64,000 bases of DNA, from positions 215,576-279,575 of the forward strand of contig CAZPUQ010000005.1 of the NCBI GenBank assembly GCA_964589785.1, read 5' to 3'. Source of the stretch: JAGVSR01 sp964589785. GTDB lineage: Bacteria; Pseudomonadota; Alphaproteobacteria; Rhizobiales; Hyphomicrobiaceae. Under the pieces are notes generated by a model that made no database searches, was not told the origin of the DNA, and was given only the letters and a program-made list of their open reading frames with translations. Every line of letters starts with the position of its first letter. Position 1 is the first letter of the stretch. The position numbers and the translations under genes were made by a program. Shown here in pieces: positions 7,722 to 18,562 of the stretch.

Positions 7722-10529
7722 TCAATTCTTGTCGGTCTTGAGCCGTTTCAGTGCGTAGAGCGCTTCGAGGGCCGCCTTGGGCGTCAGCTCGTCCGGGTTG
7801 AGGCGGGCGAGCGCCGCCTCGACGGGCGACGGTCCCGATTTCGGCGCTGTGCTGCGCGGACGCGCGGCGGCGAACAGCGGCAGATCGTCGAGCGGTTTCG
7901 GGGTCCCCGTCTCGCGGCGATCGTTCTTTTCCAGAAGATCGAGCACGGCGCGGGCGCGGGCGATGACGGGCTCGGGAAGGCCCGCGAGCTTCGCGACCTG
8001 GATGCCGTAGGAGCGATCCGCCGCGCCGGGCCGCACCTTGTGCAGGAAGACGATCTCGTCCTGCCATTCCTTCACGTCCATCGTCACGTTGCCGACGTCG
8101 GGGAGCCGGCCCGCCAGCGCTGTCAACTCGTGATAGTGAGTGGCGAACAGCGCCCGGCACCTGCAGACCTCGTGCAGGTATTCGACCGTGGCCCACGCGA
8201 TCGAGAGGCCGTCGAAGGTCGCCGTGCCGCGCCCGATCTCGTCGAGGATCACGAGCGAGCGGTCCGTCGCCTGATTGAGGATGCCGGCCGTCTCCACCAT
8301 CTCGACCATGAAGGTCGAGCGGCCGCGGGCGAGATCGTCGGAGGCGCCGACGCGCGAGAACAGGCGGTCGACGACACCGATGCGCGCGCGGCGCGCCGGC
8401 ACGAACGAGCCCATCTGCGCCAGCACGACGAGCAGCGCGTTCTGGCGCAGGAACGTCGATTTGCCGGCCATGTTCGGACCGGTGACGAGCCAGATGCGCG
8501 CGTCCGTCTCCTCGTCGAAGCCCGTCGGCTGCGGATCGCGGCCGAGCACGCAGTCGTTCTCGATGAACGCGCCGGACTTCGCCTGCCGCAAGGCCTGCTC
8601 GACGACCGGGTGGCGCCCGCCGCGGACCTCGAAGCCGCGCCCGTCGGTGAGCTCCGGCCGGACATAGTTCTCCGTCACCGCGAGATCGGCCAGCGCCGCA
8701 AGGTGGTCGATCTCCGCGAGTGCCGCGGCCACGGTCGTAAGTGCCTGCTCGTTCCGGAGGACCGAGGCCGCAAGCTCCTGGAAGACATCCTCCTCCAGCG
8801 CCAGCGCGCGCTCGCCGGCCGAGGCGATGCGGCCTTCCGTCTCCGCGAGCTCGGCCGTCGTGAAGCGCATGGCGTTGGCCATGCTCTGCCGGTGGCGGAA
8901 CGTGCCGTCGTGGGGCGGCGACGTCAGCGCCTTGGCGTTGAGCGCGGTCACCTCGACGAAGTAGCCGAGGATATTGTTGTGGCGGATCTTCAGCGTCTTC
9001 ACGCCCGTCGATTCGGTGTATTTCGATTCGAGCGTGGCGATGACCTGGCGGCTGTCGTCGCGCAGGCGCCGCGCGCTGTCGAGCGCGTCACGGTAGCCGG
9101 CGCGCACGAATCCGCCGTCGCGTTTGAGATGCGGCGGGTCGTCGACGAGTGCGGCGTCGAGGGCGGCGCCGAGCGCGGGGTCGGCGGCCGACAGCTCGCC
9201 GCGGACGCGGTCGAGCTCGGCCGGCAGGCCCATCGGCGCGCCGGATGTCTCAAGCAACGCTGCGCAGGCCCTTGCCGCCGCAAGCCCGTCGCGGAGCGCC
9301 GCAAGGTCGCGCGGACCGCCCCGGCCGAAAGCGAGGCGCGAGACGGCGCGCGCGATGTCGGGTGCGCCTCTGAGCGTGTCGCGCAGGTTTTCCAGAAGCG
9401 TCGCGTCCTCGACGATATAGGCGACCGCATCCAGGCGCCGCTCGATGGCGGTAACATCGCGCAACGGGCTCGCGAGGCGCTGGCTCAGCTCGCGCGCGCC
9501 GGCCGCGGTCACGGTGCGGTCGATGGCGGCAAGCAGGCTTGCCGACTTTTCGCCGGACGTCGACCGCGTCAGCTCCAGGCTGGCGCGGCTTGCCGCGTCG
9601 ATCATGAGGATGCCGCCGTCGCCGGTCCGCTTCGGCGGCCGGATCACGGGACGCTTGCCGATCTGGGTGAGATCGACATAGCGCAGCAGCGCGCCCACGG
9701 CGGCGAGCTCGAAGCGCGAGAAGGCGCCGAAGCCGTCGAGCTCCGCGACGCCCAGTTGCGCCTTGAGGCTGCGCTCGCCGGCGACGCTGTCGAAGGACGC
9801 GGGCGGCACCGGCGTTGCGGCCGCGCCGGCCACGCCGATCCAGCGCTTCAGATCGTCATCGGCGAAGAGGGGATCGGTCGCGATGATCTCGCTCGGCGAC
9901 AGGCGGACGAGCTCGCCCGGCAGGTCGGGGCCCGTCACCTCGCCCGTCTCCATCTCTCCGGTCGAGATATCGAGCGAGGCGAGCGCGAAAACGGATGCCG
10001 CGTCGAGCACGCTCGTCTCCGCGGCTCCAGGGGCACGGAAGAGCGCGGTCAGGTAGTTGCGCGATTTGGCGTCGAGCAGCGACTCCTCGGTGATCGTACC
10101 CGGCGTGACGAGGCGCACGACATCGCGCTTCACGACGGCCTTCGATCCGCGCTTGCGCGCTTCCGCCGGATCCTCGAGCTGCTCGCAGACGGCGACGCGA
10201 TAGCCCTGGCGGATCAGGCGCTGAAGATATTCGTCGGCGCGGTGGATCGGCACGCCGCACATGGGGATCTCGGCGCCGCGGTGGCGGCCGCGCTTCGTCA
10301 GCACGATGCCGAGGGCGGCGGAGGCGACGACGGCATCCTCGAAGAACAGCTCATAGAAGTCGCCCATCCGGTACCACAGGAGGCTGTCCGGATTGGCCGC
10401 CTTGATCTCGAGGAACTGCGCCATCGAGGGCGAGGCTTCGAGCGACGGCGCGGCGCGCGGAGCTGCGTCGCCGCTCGAAGCCTCGTCTTCCCCCGGTGGT
10501 CCGCCTTTGCTGTGCCGACGCGCGGCCAT
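7722..10529 (-). CDS. mutS: DNA mismatch repair ATPase MutS
   Basis: Recognises mismatches and small loops and recruits MutL. The mismatch-reading Phe-x-Glu motif is GDFYE (Phe58, Glu60). The Walker A loop GPNMAGKST starts near residue 684, and Walker B is VILDEIGRGT. The C-terminus ends with the usual NPDELTPKAALEALY helix, giving 935 residues. The frame is open further upstream, but the ATG at 10529 is chosen because a strong AAGGGAAGGG lies 7-16 bases before it. Upstream ATGs at 10559 and 10628 have no such site. It is divergent from maeB. Confidence 0.97.
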   Translation of the reverse strand: MAARRHSKGGPPGEDEASSGDAAPRAAPSLEASPSMAQFLEIKAANPDSLLWYRMGDFYELFFEDAVVASAALGIVLTKRGRHRGAEIPMCGVPIHRADEYLQRLIRQGYRVAVCEQLEDPAEARKRGSKAVVKRDVVRLVTPGTITEESLLDAKSRNYLTALFRAPGAAETSVLDAASVFALASLDISTGEMETGEVTGPDLPGELVRLSPSEIIATDPLFADDDLKRWIGVAGAAATPVPPASFDSVAGERSLKAQLGVAELDGFGAFSRFELAAVGALLRYVDLTQIGKRPVIRPPKRTGDGGILMIDAASRASLELTRSTSGEKSASLLAAIDRTVTAAGARELSQRLASPLRDVTAIERRLDAVAYIVEDATLLENLRDTLRGAPDIARAVSRLAFGRGGPRDLAALRDGLAAARACAALLETSGAPMGLPAELDRVRGELSAADPALGAALDAALVDDPPHLKRDGGFVRAGYRDALDSARRLRDDSRQVIATLESKYTESTGVKTLKIRHNNILGYFVEVTALNAKALTSPPHDGTFRHRQSMANAMRFTTAELAETEGRIASAGERALALEEDVFQELAASVLRNEQALTTVAAALAEIDHLAALADLAVTENYVRPELTDGRGFEVRGGRHPVVEQALRQAKSGAFIENDCVLGRDPQPTGFDEETDARIWLVTGPNMAGKSTFLRQNALLVVLAQMGSFVPARRARIGVVDRLFSRVGASDDLARGRSTFMVEMVETAGILNQATDRSLVILDEIGRGTATFDGLSIAWATVEYLHEVCRCRALFATHYHELTALAGRLPDVGNVTMDVKEWQDEIVFLHKVRPGAADRSYGIQVAKLAGLPEPVIARARAVLDLLEKNDRRETGTPKPLDDLPLFAAARPRSTAPKSGPSPVEAALARLNPDELTPKAALEALYALKRLKTDKN

Positions 10530-10745
10530 GCCCGCCCTTCCCTTCTCCCGCACAGCCATAGCCGCTCGGGCGCCGGACGGGAAGCCGCGGGCCGGCCGGC
10601 TGAAATTTGTGCACCGAAAGTAGCACATTGGCCGTGTTGAGGAATCGCGCGGCCGGCCCTACGGTGCGCCATCCTCACGCGGGGCTGCCATCGGCTGGGC
10701 GCATTGGCCCGGCCGCGCGCCTCACCATCGCAAAAAGATGAAGTC

Positions 10746-13019
10746 ATGGCCAACAAGCCCAACGCGCCGGCCCGCATCACGGCCCAGGAAGCCTTGCAGT
10801 TCCACATCCAGGGCAAACCCGGCAAGCTCGAGATCACGCCGACGAAGCCGCTCGCCACTCAGCGCGACCTGTCGCTCGCCTACTCGCCCGGCGTGGCCGC
10901 GCCTGTCGAGGCGATCGCCGACAATCCGTCGCTCGCCTACGACTATACGAACAAGGGCAACCTCGTCGCCGTCGTCTCGAACGGCACGGCGATCCTCGGG
11001 CTCGGCAATCTCGGCGCGCTGGCGTCGAAGCCGGTCATGGAAGGCAAGGGCGCGCTGTTCAAGCGCTTCGCCGACATCGATGCGATGGACCTCCTCGTCG
11101 ATACCGAGGATGTCGACCACTTCATCAACTGCGTGCGTTATCTCGGCCCGTCCTTCGGCGGCATCAACCTCGAGGACATCAAGGCGCCGGACTGCTTCAT
11201 CATCGAGGAGAAGCTCAACGAGCTCCTCGACATTCCCGTCTTCCACGACGACCAGCACGGCACGGCGATCATCGCCGCCGCGGGCCTCATCAACGCGCTG
11301 GAGCTGACGGGCCGCGAGATCGGCGATTTCCGCCTCGTCGTGAACGGCGCGGGCTCGGCCGGCATTGCGTGCCTGGAGCTTCTCGTCGCGCTCGGCATGC
11401 CGAGGAAGAACGCCATCCTCTGCGATACGAAGGGCGTCATCTACGAAGGCCGCAAGGACGGCATGAACCAGTGGAAGTCGGCGCATGCCTCAGCGACGAA
11501 GGCCCGGACGCTGGCCGAGGCGCTGGACGGCGCCGATGCCTTTTTCGGGCTATCGGCGAAGGGGGCCGTGACCGCGGACATGGTGCGGTCCATGGCGCCG
11601 AAGCCGATCATCTTCGCCATGGCAAACCCGGACCCGGAGATCACGCCCGAGGAGGTCGCGCTCGTGCGCTCCGACGCCATCATGGCGACGGGCCGCTCGG
11701 ACTACCCCAACCAGGTCAATAATGTCCTGGGCTTCCCCTTCATCTTCCGCGGTGCACTCGACGTACAGGCCCGTACCATCAACGATGCGATGAAGATCGC
11801 GGCGACGAACGCGCTCGCCGGGCTCGCCCGGCAGGAGGTCCCCGACCAGGTGGCGGCCGCCTTCCATGGCCGTCGCCCGACGTTCGGGCCCGACTACATC
11901 ATCCCCGCGCCGTTCGACCCGCGCCTCATCAGCCACGTCCCGCCGGCGGTGGCCAAGGCGGCGATGGACACGGGTGTGGCGCGGCGGCCGATCGTCGACA
12001 TGGACGCCTATGTCGCGCGGCTGAAGGGCCGTCTCGATCCGGTGACGGGCTGGCTGCAAGCGACGTTCGACAGCGTGCGACAGAATCCGAAGCGCGTCGT
12101 TTTCGCGGAAGGTGAGGACCCGGCCGTGATCCGCGCCGCCAACACCTACCTGAGCCAGGGGTTCGGGCAGCCGATCCTCGTGGGCACGCGGGACGTCGTG
12201 ACGAAGCGCTTCCGGGAGCTCGGCATCCCGCTCCGCGGCGAATTCGAGATGGTCGACACGAGCAGCTCCCCGCACACGGACGAGTTCGCCGAGTTCCTCT
12301 ATCAGCGCCTCCAGCGCCGCGGCTATCTGAAGCGCGACTGCGAGCGCATCGTGCGCAACGAGCGCAACGTCTTCGCCGCGCTCATGGTCGTCCATGGCTA
12401 CGCGGATGCGGTGGTCTCCGGCGCCACCCGCAACTGGACCAGCGTGTTCCAGGACGTGCGCCGGGTGATGGATGCCAAGCCCGGGCGCAACATCATCGGC
12501 GTCTCCCTCGCTCTCTGCCGCGGCCGTGCGGTGCTCATCGCCGACACCAGCGTGCATGACATGCCGACCGCCGGGCAACTCGCCAACATCGCCGTCGAGG
12601 CCGCCCGGGCCGCCCGCAGCTTCGGGCTCGAGCCGCGCGTCGCGATGCTCGCCTACTCGACGTTCGGCCAGCCGCGCGGCGAGCGCTCGGACGTGGTGCG
12701 CGAGGCGGTGGCGATCCTCGACGAGCGGCAGGTCGATTTCGAGTACGACGGCGACATGGCCGCCGATGTGGCGCTCAGCGGCGAGCTCATGAAGTTCTAT
12801 CCGTTCTGCCGCCTCACCGATACGGCGAACGTGCTCGTCATGCCGGCGTTTCACGCCGCCTCGATCTCGACCAAGATGCTGAAGGAGCTGGGCGGCGCAA
12901 CGGTCATCGGTCCGCTGCTCGTGGGTCTTGGCCATTCGGTGCAGATCTGCACGCTCGGCGCCAAGGACAACGATATCGTGAACCTTGCCGCGCTCGCGGC
13001 CTACGATCTGAGCGCGTAG
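10746..13019 (+). CDS. maeB: NADP-dependent malic enzyme with C-terminal phosphotransacetylase-like domain (MaeB type)
   Basis: Oxidative decarboxylation of malate to pyruvate, yielding NADPH. It has 757 residues. The malic N-domain and NAD(P)-binding domain span about 1-430, with SLAYSPGVAAP, FHDDQHGTA and a Rossmann-type VVNGAGSAG. A phosphotransacetylase-like domain follows (about 430-757), including FAEGEDPAV and NIGVSLALC-like strands. In characterised rhizobial MaeB/Tme enzymes this domain lacks PTA activity and serves regulation or oligomerisation by acetyl-CoA. The start is the ATG at 10746. The divergent neighbour is mutS, an arrangement I recall as conserved in related genomes. Confidence 0.96.
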   Translation: MANKPNAPARITAQEALQFHIQGKPGKLEITPTKPLATQRDLSLAYSPGVAAPVEAIADNPSLAYDYTNKGNLVAVVSNGTAILGLGNLGALASKPVMEGKGALFKRFADIDAMDLLVDTEDVDHFINCVRYLGPSFGGINLEDIKAPDCFIIEEKLNELLDIPVFHDDQHGTAIIAAAGLINALELTGREIGDFRLVVNGAGSAGIACLELLVALGMPRKNAILCDTKGVIYEGRKDGMNQWKSAHASATKARTLAEALDGADAFFGLSAKGAVTADMVRSMAPKPIIFAMANPDPEITPEEVALVRSDAIMATGRSDYPNQVNNVLGFPFIFRGALDVQARTINDAMKIAATNALAGLARQEVPDQVAAAFHGRRPTFGPDYIIPAPFDPRLISHVPPAVAKAAMDTGVARRPIVDMDAYVARLKGRLDPVTGWLQATFDSVRQNPKRVVFAEGEDPAVIRAANTYLSQGFGQPILVGTRDVVTKRFRELGIPLRGEFEMVDTSSSPHTDEFAEFLYQRLQRRGYLKRDCERIVRNERNVFAALMVVHGYADAVVSGATRNWTSVFQDVRRVMDAKPGRNIIGVSLALCRGRAVLIADTSVHDMPTAGQLANIAVEAARAARSFGLEPRVAMLAYSTFGQPRGERSDVVREAVAILDERQVDFEYDGDMAADVALSGELMKFYPFCRLTDTANVLVMPAFHAASISTKMLKELGGATVIGPLLVGLGHSVQICTLGAKDNDIVNLAALAAYDLSA

Positions 13020-13022
13020 TCC

Positions 13023-13059
13023 TGAGGCGGCCTCCCGCGTCGGGGCCGCTCTGCCTCAC
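13023..13059. terminator. Possible hairpin between convergent maeB and dehydrogenase genes
   Basis: GCGGCC (13027-13032) pairs with GGCCGC (13044-13049). TGAGGC (13023-13028) can also pair with GCCTCA (13054-13059). It sits exactly between two convergent stop codons, which favours a shared terminator, but no T-run follows on either strand. Confidence 0.35.
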
Positions 13060-14066
13060 ATCTCGACGCAGATCTTGCCGAAGTGGGTCGCGCCCTCCTC
13101 GTGGCGGAAGGCGTCGCCGAGCTGAGCCAGGGGTAACGTGCGGTCGATGACCGGGCGGATGCGCGGGTTGGCGTCGAGCGCGCGGATCATCTCCTGCTGA
13201 TGGCGCCGGCTGCCGACGATGATGCCTTGCAGCTTGATCTGCTTCGCCATCATCACGAGCGTCGGCACGTTGCCGGCAACGCCGGTCAGGATGCCGATGA
13301 GGGCGATGTGACCGCCGACGCGCGCGGCCGTAATCGACTGCGCGAGCGTGCCGGGACCGCCGATCTCTAGGACGTGATCGACGCCGCGGCCGCCGGTCCA
13401 CTGGCGCACCGCCTCGCCCCACTTCGGCTCGGCCTTGTAGTTGACCGTGTGGTCCGCGCCGAGCGCCTTGGCCCGCTCGAGCTTGTCATCCGAGGAGGAC
13501 GTGATGATCGCCGTCGCGCCCATCATCTTGGCGAACTGGAGCGCGAACACAGCAACGCCGCCCGTGCCGAGGATCAGCACGCTGTCGCCGGCCTTGAGGC
13601 CGCCCTCGACGACGAGCGCGCGCCACGCCGTCAGCGCCGCGCATGGTAACGTCGCCGCCTCGGCGTGCGAATACCCCTTGGGCGCGTGCGTGAACCAGGA
13701 TGCCGGGCTCACGACGACCTCGCGCGCGTAGCCGTCGATGCCGTCGCCCGGCACGTGGCTGAAATTGCCGTGCGGCGGAACCCCGTCCTGCCAGTAGGGG
13801 AAGAAGACCGATACGACGCGGTCGCCGACCCCGAACTCGGTCACGCCCGTGCCCACGGCCTCCACGACGCCGGCGCCGTCCGACATCAGGATGCGCTTGT
13901 CCTCCGTCGGGATGGCGCCGTTGGCGACCGCATAGTCGTGGTAGTTGAGCGAGTTCGCATGCAGGCGCACGCGGATCTGGCCGGGAGCAGGCGGACCCGG
14001 ATCGGCAAGCTCCACGACCTCAAGCGTGGCGAGCTTGGACGGCTTGCGCGCGACGACGGCTTTCAT
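13056..14066 (-). CDS. Medium-chain (MDR) NAD(P)-dependent alcohol dehydrogenase / quinone-oxidoreductase-like
   Basis: A 336-residue medium-chain dehydrogenase/reductase. A GroES-like N-terminal domain (about 1-125) contains HANSLNYHDYAVANG. The Rossmann domain has a glycine-rich loop LGTGGVAVFALQ near residue 170. The four-cysteine structural zinc lobe of classical alcohol dehydrogenases is absent, which favours the quinone oxidoreductase side of the family. The substrate cannot be told. The cupin gene ends 12 bp upstream on the same strand, so the two probably form an operon. Confidence 0.85.
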   Translation of the reverse strand: MKAVVARKPSKLATLEVVELADPGPPAPGQIRVRLHANSLNYHDYAVANGAIPTEDKRILMSDGAGVVEAVGTGVTEFGVGDRVVSVFFPYWQDGVPPHGNFSHVPGDGIDGYAREVVVSPASWFTHAPKGYSHAEAATLPCAALTAWRALVVEGGLKAGDSVLILGTGGVAVFALQFAKMMGATAIITSSSDDKLERAKALGADHTVNYKAEPKWGEAVRQWTGGRGVDHVLEIGGPGTLAQSITAARVGGHIALIGILTGVAGNVPTLVMMAKQIKLQGIIVGSRRHQQEMIRALDANPRIRPVIDRTLPLAQLGDAFRHEEGATHFGKICVEM

Positions 14067-14078
14067 GCGGGCCTGGTC

Positions 14079-14498
14079 CTACTCGTAGACGGCGAAATGC
14101 TTGCGCACCGGCTCGACGACTTCCCACGTTCCGGAGAAGCCCGCAGGCGAGACGAACGCGTCGCCGGCACGGTAGGTCGCCTTCGATCCGTCATCGCCGG
14201 TGACGATCAGGACGCCGGACAGGATCTGGCAGAACTCGTTCTCGGTGAAGACGCAGCGCCACTTTCCGGGCTTCGATTCCCAGATGCCCGAGCAAAAGCG
14301 GCCGTCCTCGCTCGTGAAGAGCGTCCACGCCGTCTGCACCGGGTCGCCGGCAACGATGCGATCCGTTGGCGGGCGGTAGGTCTCGCCGCGGGGAAGCGGC
14401 ACGCGGAACGAGACGAGCGGGGGATTTGAAACGGCGGGCGTGGGATCCGGCATACGGGCTCGCAAAGGGCTCAACGTGCGCGATAGAGGTGCGGGCAT
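14079..14498 (-). CDS. Cupin-domain protein
   Basis: A small single-domain cupin of 139 residues. The conserved pattern is GIWESKPGKW, then ENEFCQILSG, YRAGDAFVSPAGFSGTWEV and KHFAVYE, typical of the Cupin_3/EutQ-like group (DUF861). Such proteins can be small sugar or amino-acid modifying enzymes or binding proteins; the ligand is unknown. The ATG at 14453 (MPDPTP...) is an alternative start, as neither has a strong ribosome-binding site. It lies between olsB (63 bp upstream) and the dehydrogenase (12 bp downstream), so it may be cotranscribed with both. Confidence 0.8.
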   Translation of the reverse strand: MPAPLSRTLSPLRARMPDPTPAVSNPPLVSFRVPLPRGETYRPPTDRIVAGDPVQTAWTLFTSEDGRFCSGIWESKPGKWRCVFTENEFCQILSGVLIVTGDDGSKATYRAGDAFVSPAGFSGTWEVVEPVRKHFAVYE

Positions 14499-14561
14499 CC
14501 TAGTCGCAAGGGCCGGGGAGCGGCAACCCTGCCGAGGCTCGTTGAGGCCGCGGCGATCGGC

Positions 14562-15557
14562 TCACGCGGGCGAGGCGATGCGGCTCTTGATCTCGTCGGG
14601 CGCGCCGAAGTGCTCGAAATAGCGCGGATCGATCTTCTCCACCGGCAGGATGATCAGCACGTCTGTGGTTCCGAACTGCCGGTCGATCACGGCCCCGTCG
14701 CCGACGAAGGCGCCAAGCCTCAGGTAGCCCTTGATGAGGGGCGGCAGGGACTTCAGCGCCTGCTTCAGGTCGATCTGATCCTTGGACAGCAGGTCCATGC
14801 GCTGGTGAAGATGGGGGTGGGCCGCGCAGCGCCACTCGCCGGGCGCCATGCAGTAATGATGGAGATAGGAGAGGGCCGTCGCGTGCCGGGCGAGGTCGGT
14901 GCCCTCCAGACTCGCGCAGCCGATCATGACATCGACCTTGTGCTCGCGCACATAGGTCCACAGGCCATGCCAGAGCAGCTCGACGGAGCGCTTCGAGCGG
15001 TACGGCTTCTGCACGCACGAGCGGCCGAGCTCCATGAAGCGGTAGTGTGGCGACTTCGTCCGCATGAGCGGTGCGATATCGTATTCGCCCTGCGTATAGA
15101 ATCCGAGCGACCGGTCGGCGATCTCCTGGCGCAGCACGCGATAGGTGCCGACGACGCGCGGGCGCCGGCGATGGGCCCAGGCCTCGCCCGCGACCGGCCC
15201 GGCGGCCGTATCGACCACGAGCAGATGGTCGCAGATCGCATCGTAGGCATCCTGGTCGAGCCGGCGCATGGATGCGACCGCCGTCGGCCTGGCGGACATC
15301 TCCTCGTAGAAGACCTCGTAGCGCAGCCGCTGGGCCTGGAGAATGTCGGCGCGGCCGCTGGCGAGGCGCACCTCGAGGTCGCCTATCCGGCCGTAGACTT
15401 TGGGTTGCGGCGCGCGCACGAGCGCGCGGGCCTTGCTGCGCGCCTTGTCGTTCCAGGATCTCACGTCGAGTGGGCGCCGTGCCAGCAGGCCGGACGGGGG
15501 AGCGCTCAAACGAGCAATGCGCTTCAGCCGTCCCGTCAGCCCTTGGCCATGCGTCAT
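14562..15557 (-). CDS. olsB: Ornithine-acyl-ACP N-acyltransferase OlsB (GNAT family)
   Basis: Family role: transfers a 3-hydroxyacyl group from ACP to the alpha-amino group of ornithine, giving lyso-ornithine lipid, the first step of the phosphorus-free membrane lipid pathway. The protein has 331 residues. Family features include QRLRYEVFYEEMSA (about residue 88), GTYRVLRQE, FYTQGEYDI, MELGRSCV and the GLW stretch before MIGCAS. The ~60-residue basic N-terminus is longer than usual. The start is the ATG at 15557 with GGAG about 8 bases upstream. A related hemolysin-like GNAT cannot be fully excluded. The second-step acyltransferase candidate (OlsA-like) lies at 47918-48793. Confidence 0.72.
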   Translation of the reverse strand: MTHGQGLTGRLKRIARLSAPPSGLLARRPLDVRSWNDKARSKARALVRAPQPKVYGRIGDLEVRLASGRADILQAQRLRYEVFYEEMSARPTAVASMRRLDQDAYDAICDHLLVVDTAAGPVAGEAWAHRRRPRVVGTYRVLRQEIADRSLGFYTQGEYDIAPLMRTKSPHYRFMELGRSCVQKPYRSKRSVELLWHGLWTYVREHKVDVMIGCASLEGTDLARHATALSYLHHYCMAPGEWRCAAHPHLHQRMDLLSKDQIDLKQALKSLPPLIKGYLRLGAFVGDGAVIDRQFGTTDVLIILPVEKIDPRYFEHFGAPDEIKSRIASPA

Positions 15558-15679
15558 CGCGTGCTCCGGCGCCACGCCTTCTGGCGCAATCTCATGCGGC
15601 CCGAACGACCGCTGGCGCAGCGTATCGCACGATTCCGAGACGAATTTACGACAGAAATGGGCGTGCTTGCGGCTGCCAT

Positions 15680-17458
<1,779 letters not shown>

Positions 17459-17606
17459 GACCTCACCTCTTCCCCCGCCGCGCAGGCGTGATCCGCGCGA
17501 CAGAGGTCAGCTAACGGGAGGGCGGCTTAAGAAAAACTGAAGCGACAGGGTTAACCCGCGCCACGACACAAGGTCATGCTGAACGCTTCGCTAGCAGCTC
17601 CTGAAG

Positions 17607-17834
17607 CTACAAGCGAGCGAGCTCCTCGTCGGTCAAAGGACGCGCAGCTTCCGCCGTCATGAGCGGCACGCCGTTGCGGATCGGAAAGGCGAGCGCCGCC
17701 TTGCGGCTCAGAAGCTCCTGCCGGTCGCGGTCGTAGACGAGCGTCGACTTGGTGAGCGGGCACACGAGGATTTCGAGAAGCCGCGGATCGATGGCCGGTC
17801 CGGCCGGCATACGCTCCTGGTCGTCGGTGCCCAT
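17607..17834 (-). CDS. Trm112-family small protein (UPF0434, YcaR-like)
   Basis: A 75-residue protein matching the bacterial Trm112/YcaR family: IDPRLLEILVCPLTKSTL, then SRKAALAFPIRNGVPLM and a C-terminal DEELARL. In eukaryotes and archaea Trm112 activates several methyltransferases; bacterial homologues are thought to act as partner proteins. Only one Cys of the zinc-binding pairs remains (VCPL), so metal binding is doubtful. It starts at the ATG at 17834 behind GGGAG, 16 bp after the LON-domain gene, and probably forms an operon with it. Confidence 0.88.
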   Translation of the reverse strand: MGTDDQERMPAGPAIDPRLLEILVCPLTKSTLVYDRDRQELLSRKAALAFPIRNGVPLMTAEAARPLTDEELARL

Positions 17835-17850
17835 GGGTCGCGCTCCCGCT

Positions 17851-18537
17851 CTATTGAATGGTGCCGCCCGAGCCGCCGCTCGCGGCGATCTCCATCTCGG
17901 CGAGCGCGACCAGCACTTCCGAGCGCGTCCGCAAGTCGGGCGCTTCGAGCAGCGCCTGTTTCTCCTCCGGGCCGTAAGGCGCCATGATCGAGAGGGCGTT
18001 GACCAGGCTTTCGCTGGAGGCGCGCTCGATCGCCGTCCAGTCGGCCTCGAGGCGGTTCTGCTCGAGGTAGGACTTCAAGACGCGCAGAAGGTTCTCCCGG
18101 TCCACCTGCTCCTCGCCGAGTCCGCGCGTGAAGTCGCGGGCGAAGCGATCGTAACTGACGCTCATGATGCGGTAGGGAGCGGAGGTCGCCGCCTCCCCGA
18201 TCACCTCGAAGCGGCTGACGCCTGTGAGTGTGATGGCAAGGCGGCCGTCGTCGAGCTCCTGATAGCTCGTGACCCGGCCGGCGCATCCGACCGGCCGCAG
18301 CGGCACGTCCTTTCCCGGAGGGCTTTCGTTGTCCGGCTCCGCCACCGTGCGGCCCGGCTGGATGATGCCGATGAGGCGGGCGCCGGCGAGCGCGTCGTGG
18401 AGCATGGCAAGATAGCGCGGCTCGAAGACGTTCAGCGGCAGCGTCGAGCGCGGCAGGAGAATGGCGCCGCGCAACGGAAACACCGGCAGGCGCGGCGGAA
18501 GATCCTGCGGTTTGTGATACTGATCGGTCCAGCCCAA
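17851..18537 (-). CDS. LON N-terminal-domain protein (no protease domain)
   Basis: A 228-residue protein with only the substrate-binding PUA-like domain of Lon: LPVFPLRGAILLPRSTLPLN near the N-terminus, FEPRYLAML, and VGCAGRVTSYQEL. ATPase and peptidase domains are absent. Stand-alone LON-N proteins are widespread in Alphaproteobacteria with no settled function. I chose TTG at 18537 because AAAGGA lies about 8 bases upstream and homologues start just before WTDQYHKP. The longer frame from 18633 would overlap the thioredoxin gene by 70 bases. It is transcribed with the thioredoxin-TPR gene upstream and trm112-like downstream. Confidence 0.86.
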   Translation of the reverse strand: MGWTDQYHKPQDLPPRLPVFPLRGAILLPRSTLPLNVFEPRYLAMLHDALAGARLIGIIQPGRTVAEPDNESPPGKDVPLRPVGCAGRVTSYQELDDGRLAITLTGVSRFEVIGEAATSAPYRIMSVSYDRFARDFTRGLGEEQVDRENLLRVLKSYLEQNRLEADWTAIERASSESLVNALSIMAPYGPEEKQALLEAPDLRTRSEVLVALAEMEIAASGGSGGTIQ

Positions 18538-18562
18538 CGCGGCGTCCTTTCTCGCCGGGGCG

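Noticed and set aside
8040..10640. An 866-codon plus-strand frame across mutS
   Set aside because: Antisense shadow of mutS: an Arg/Ala/Glu-rich translation with no known motif.
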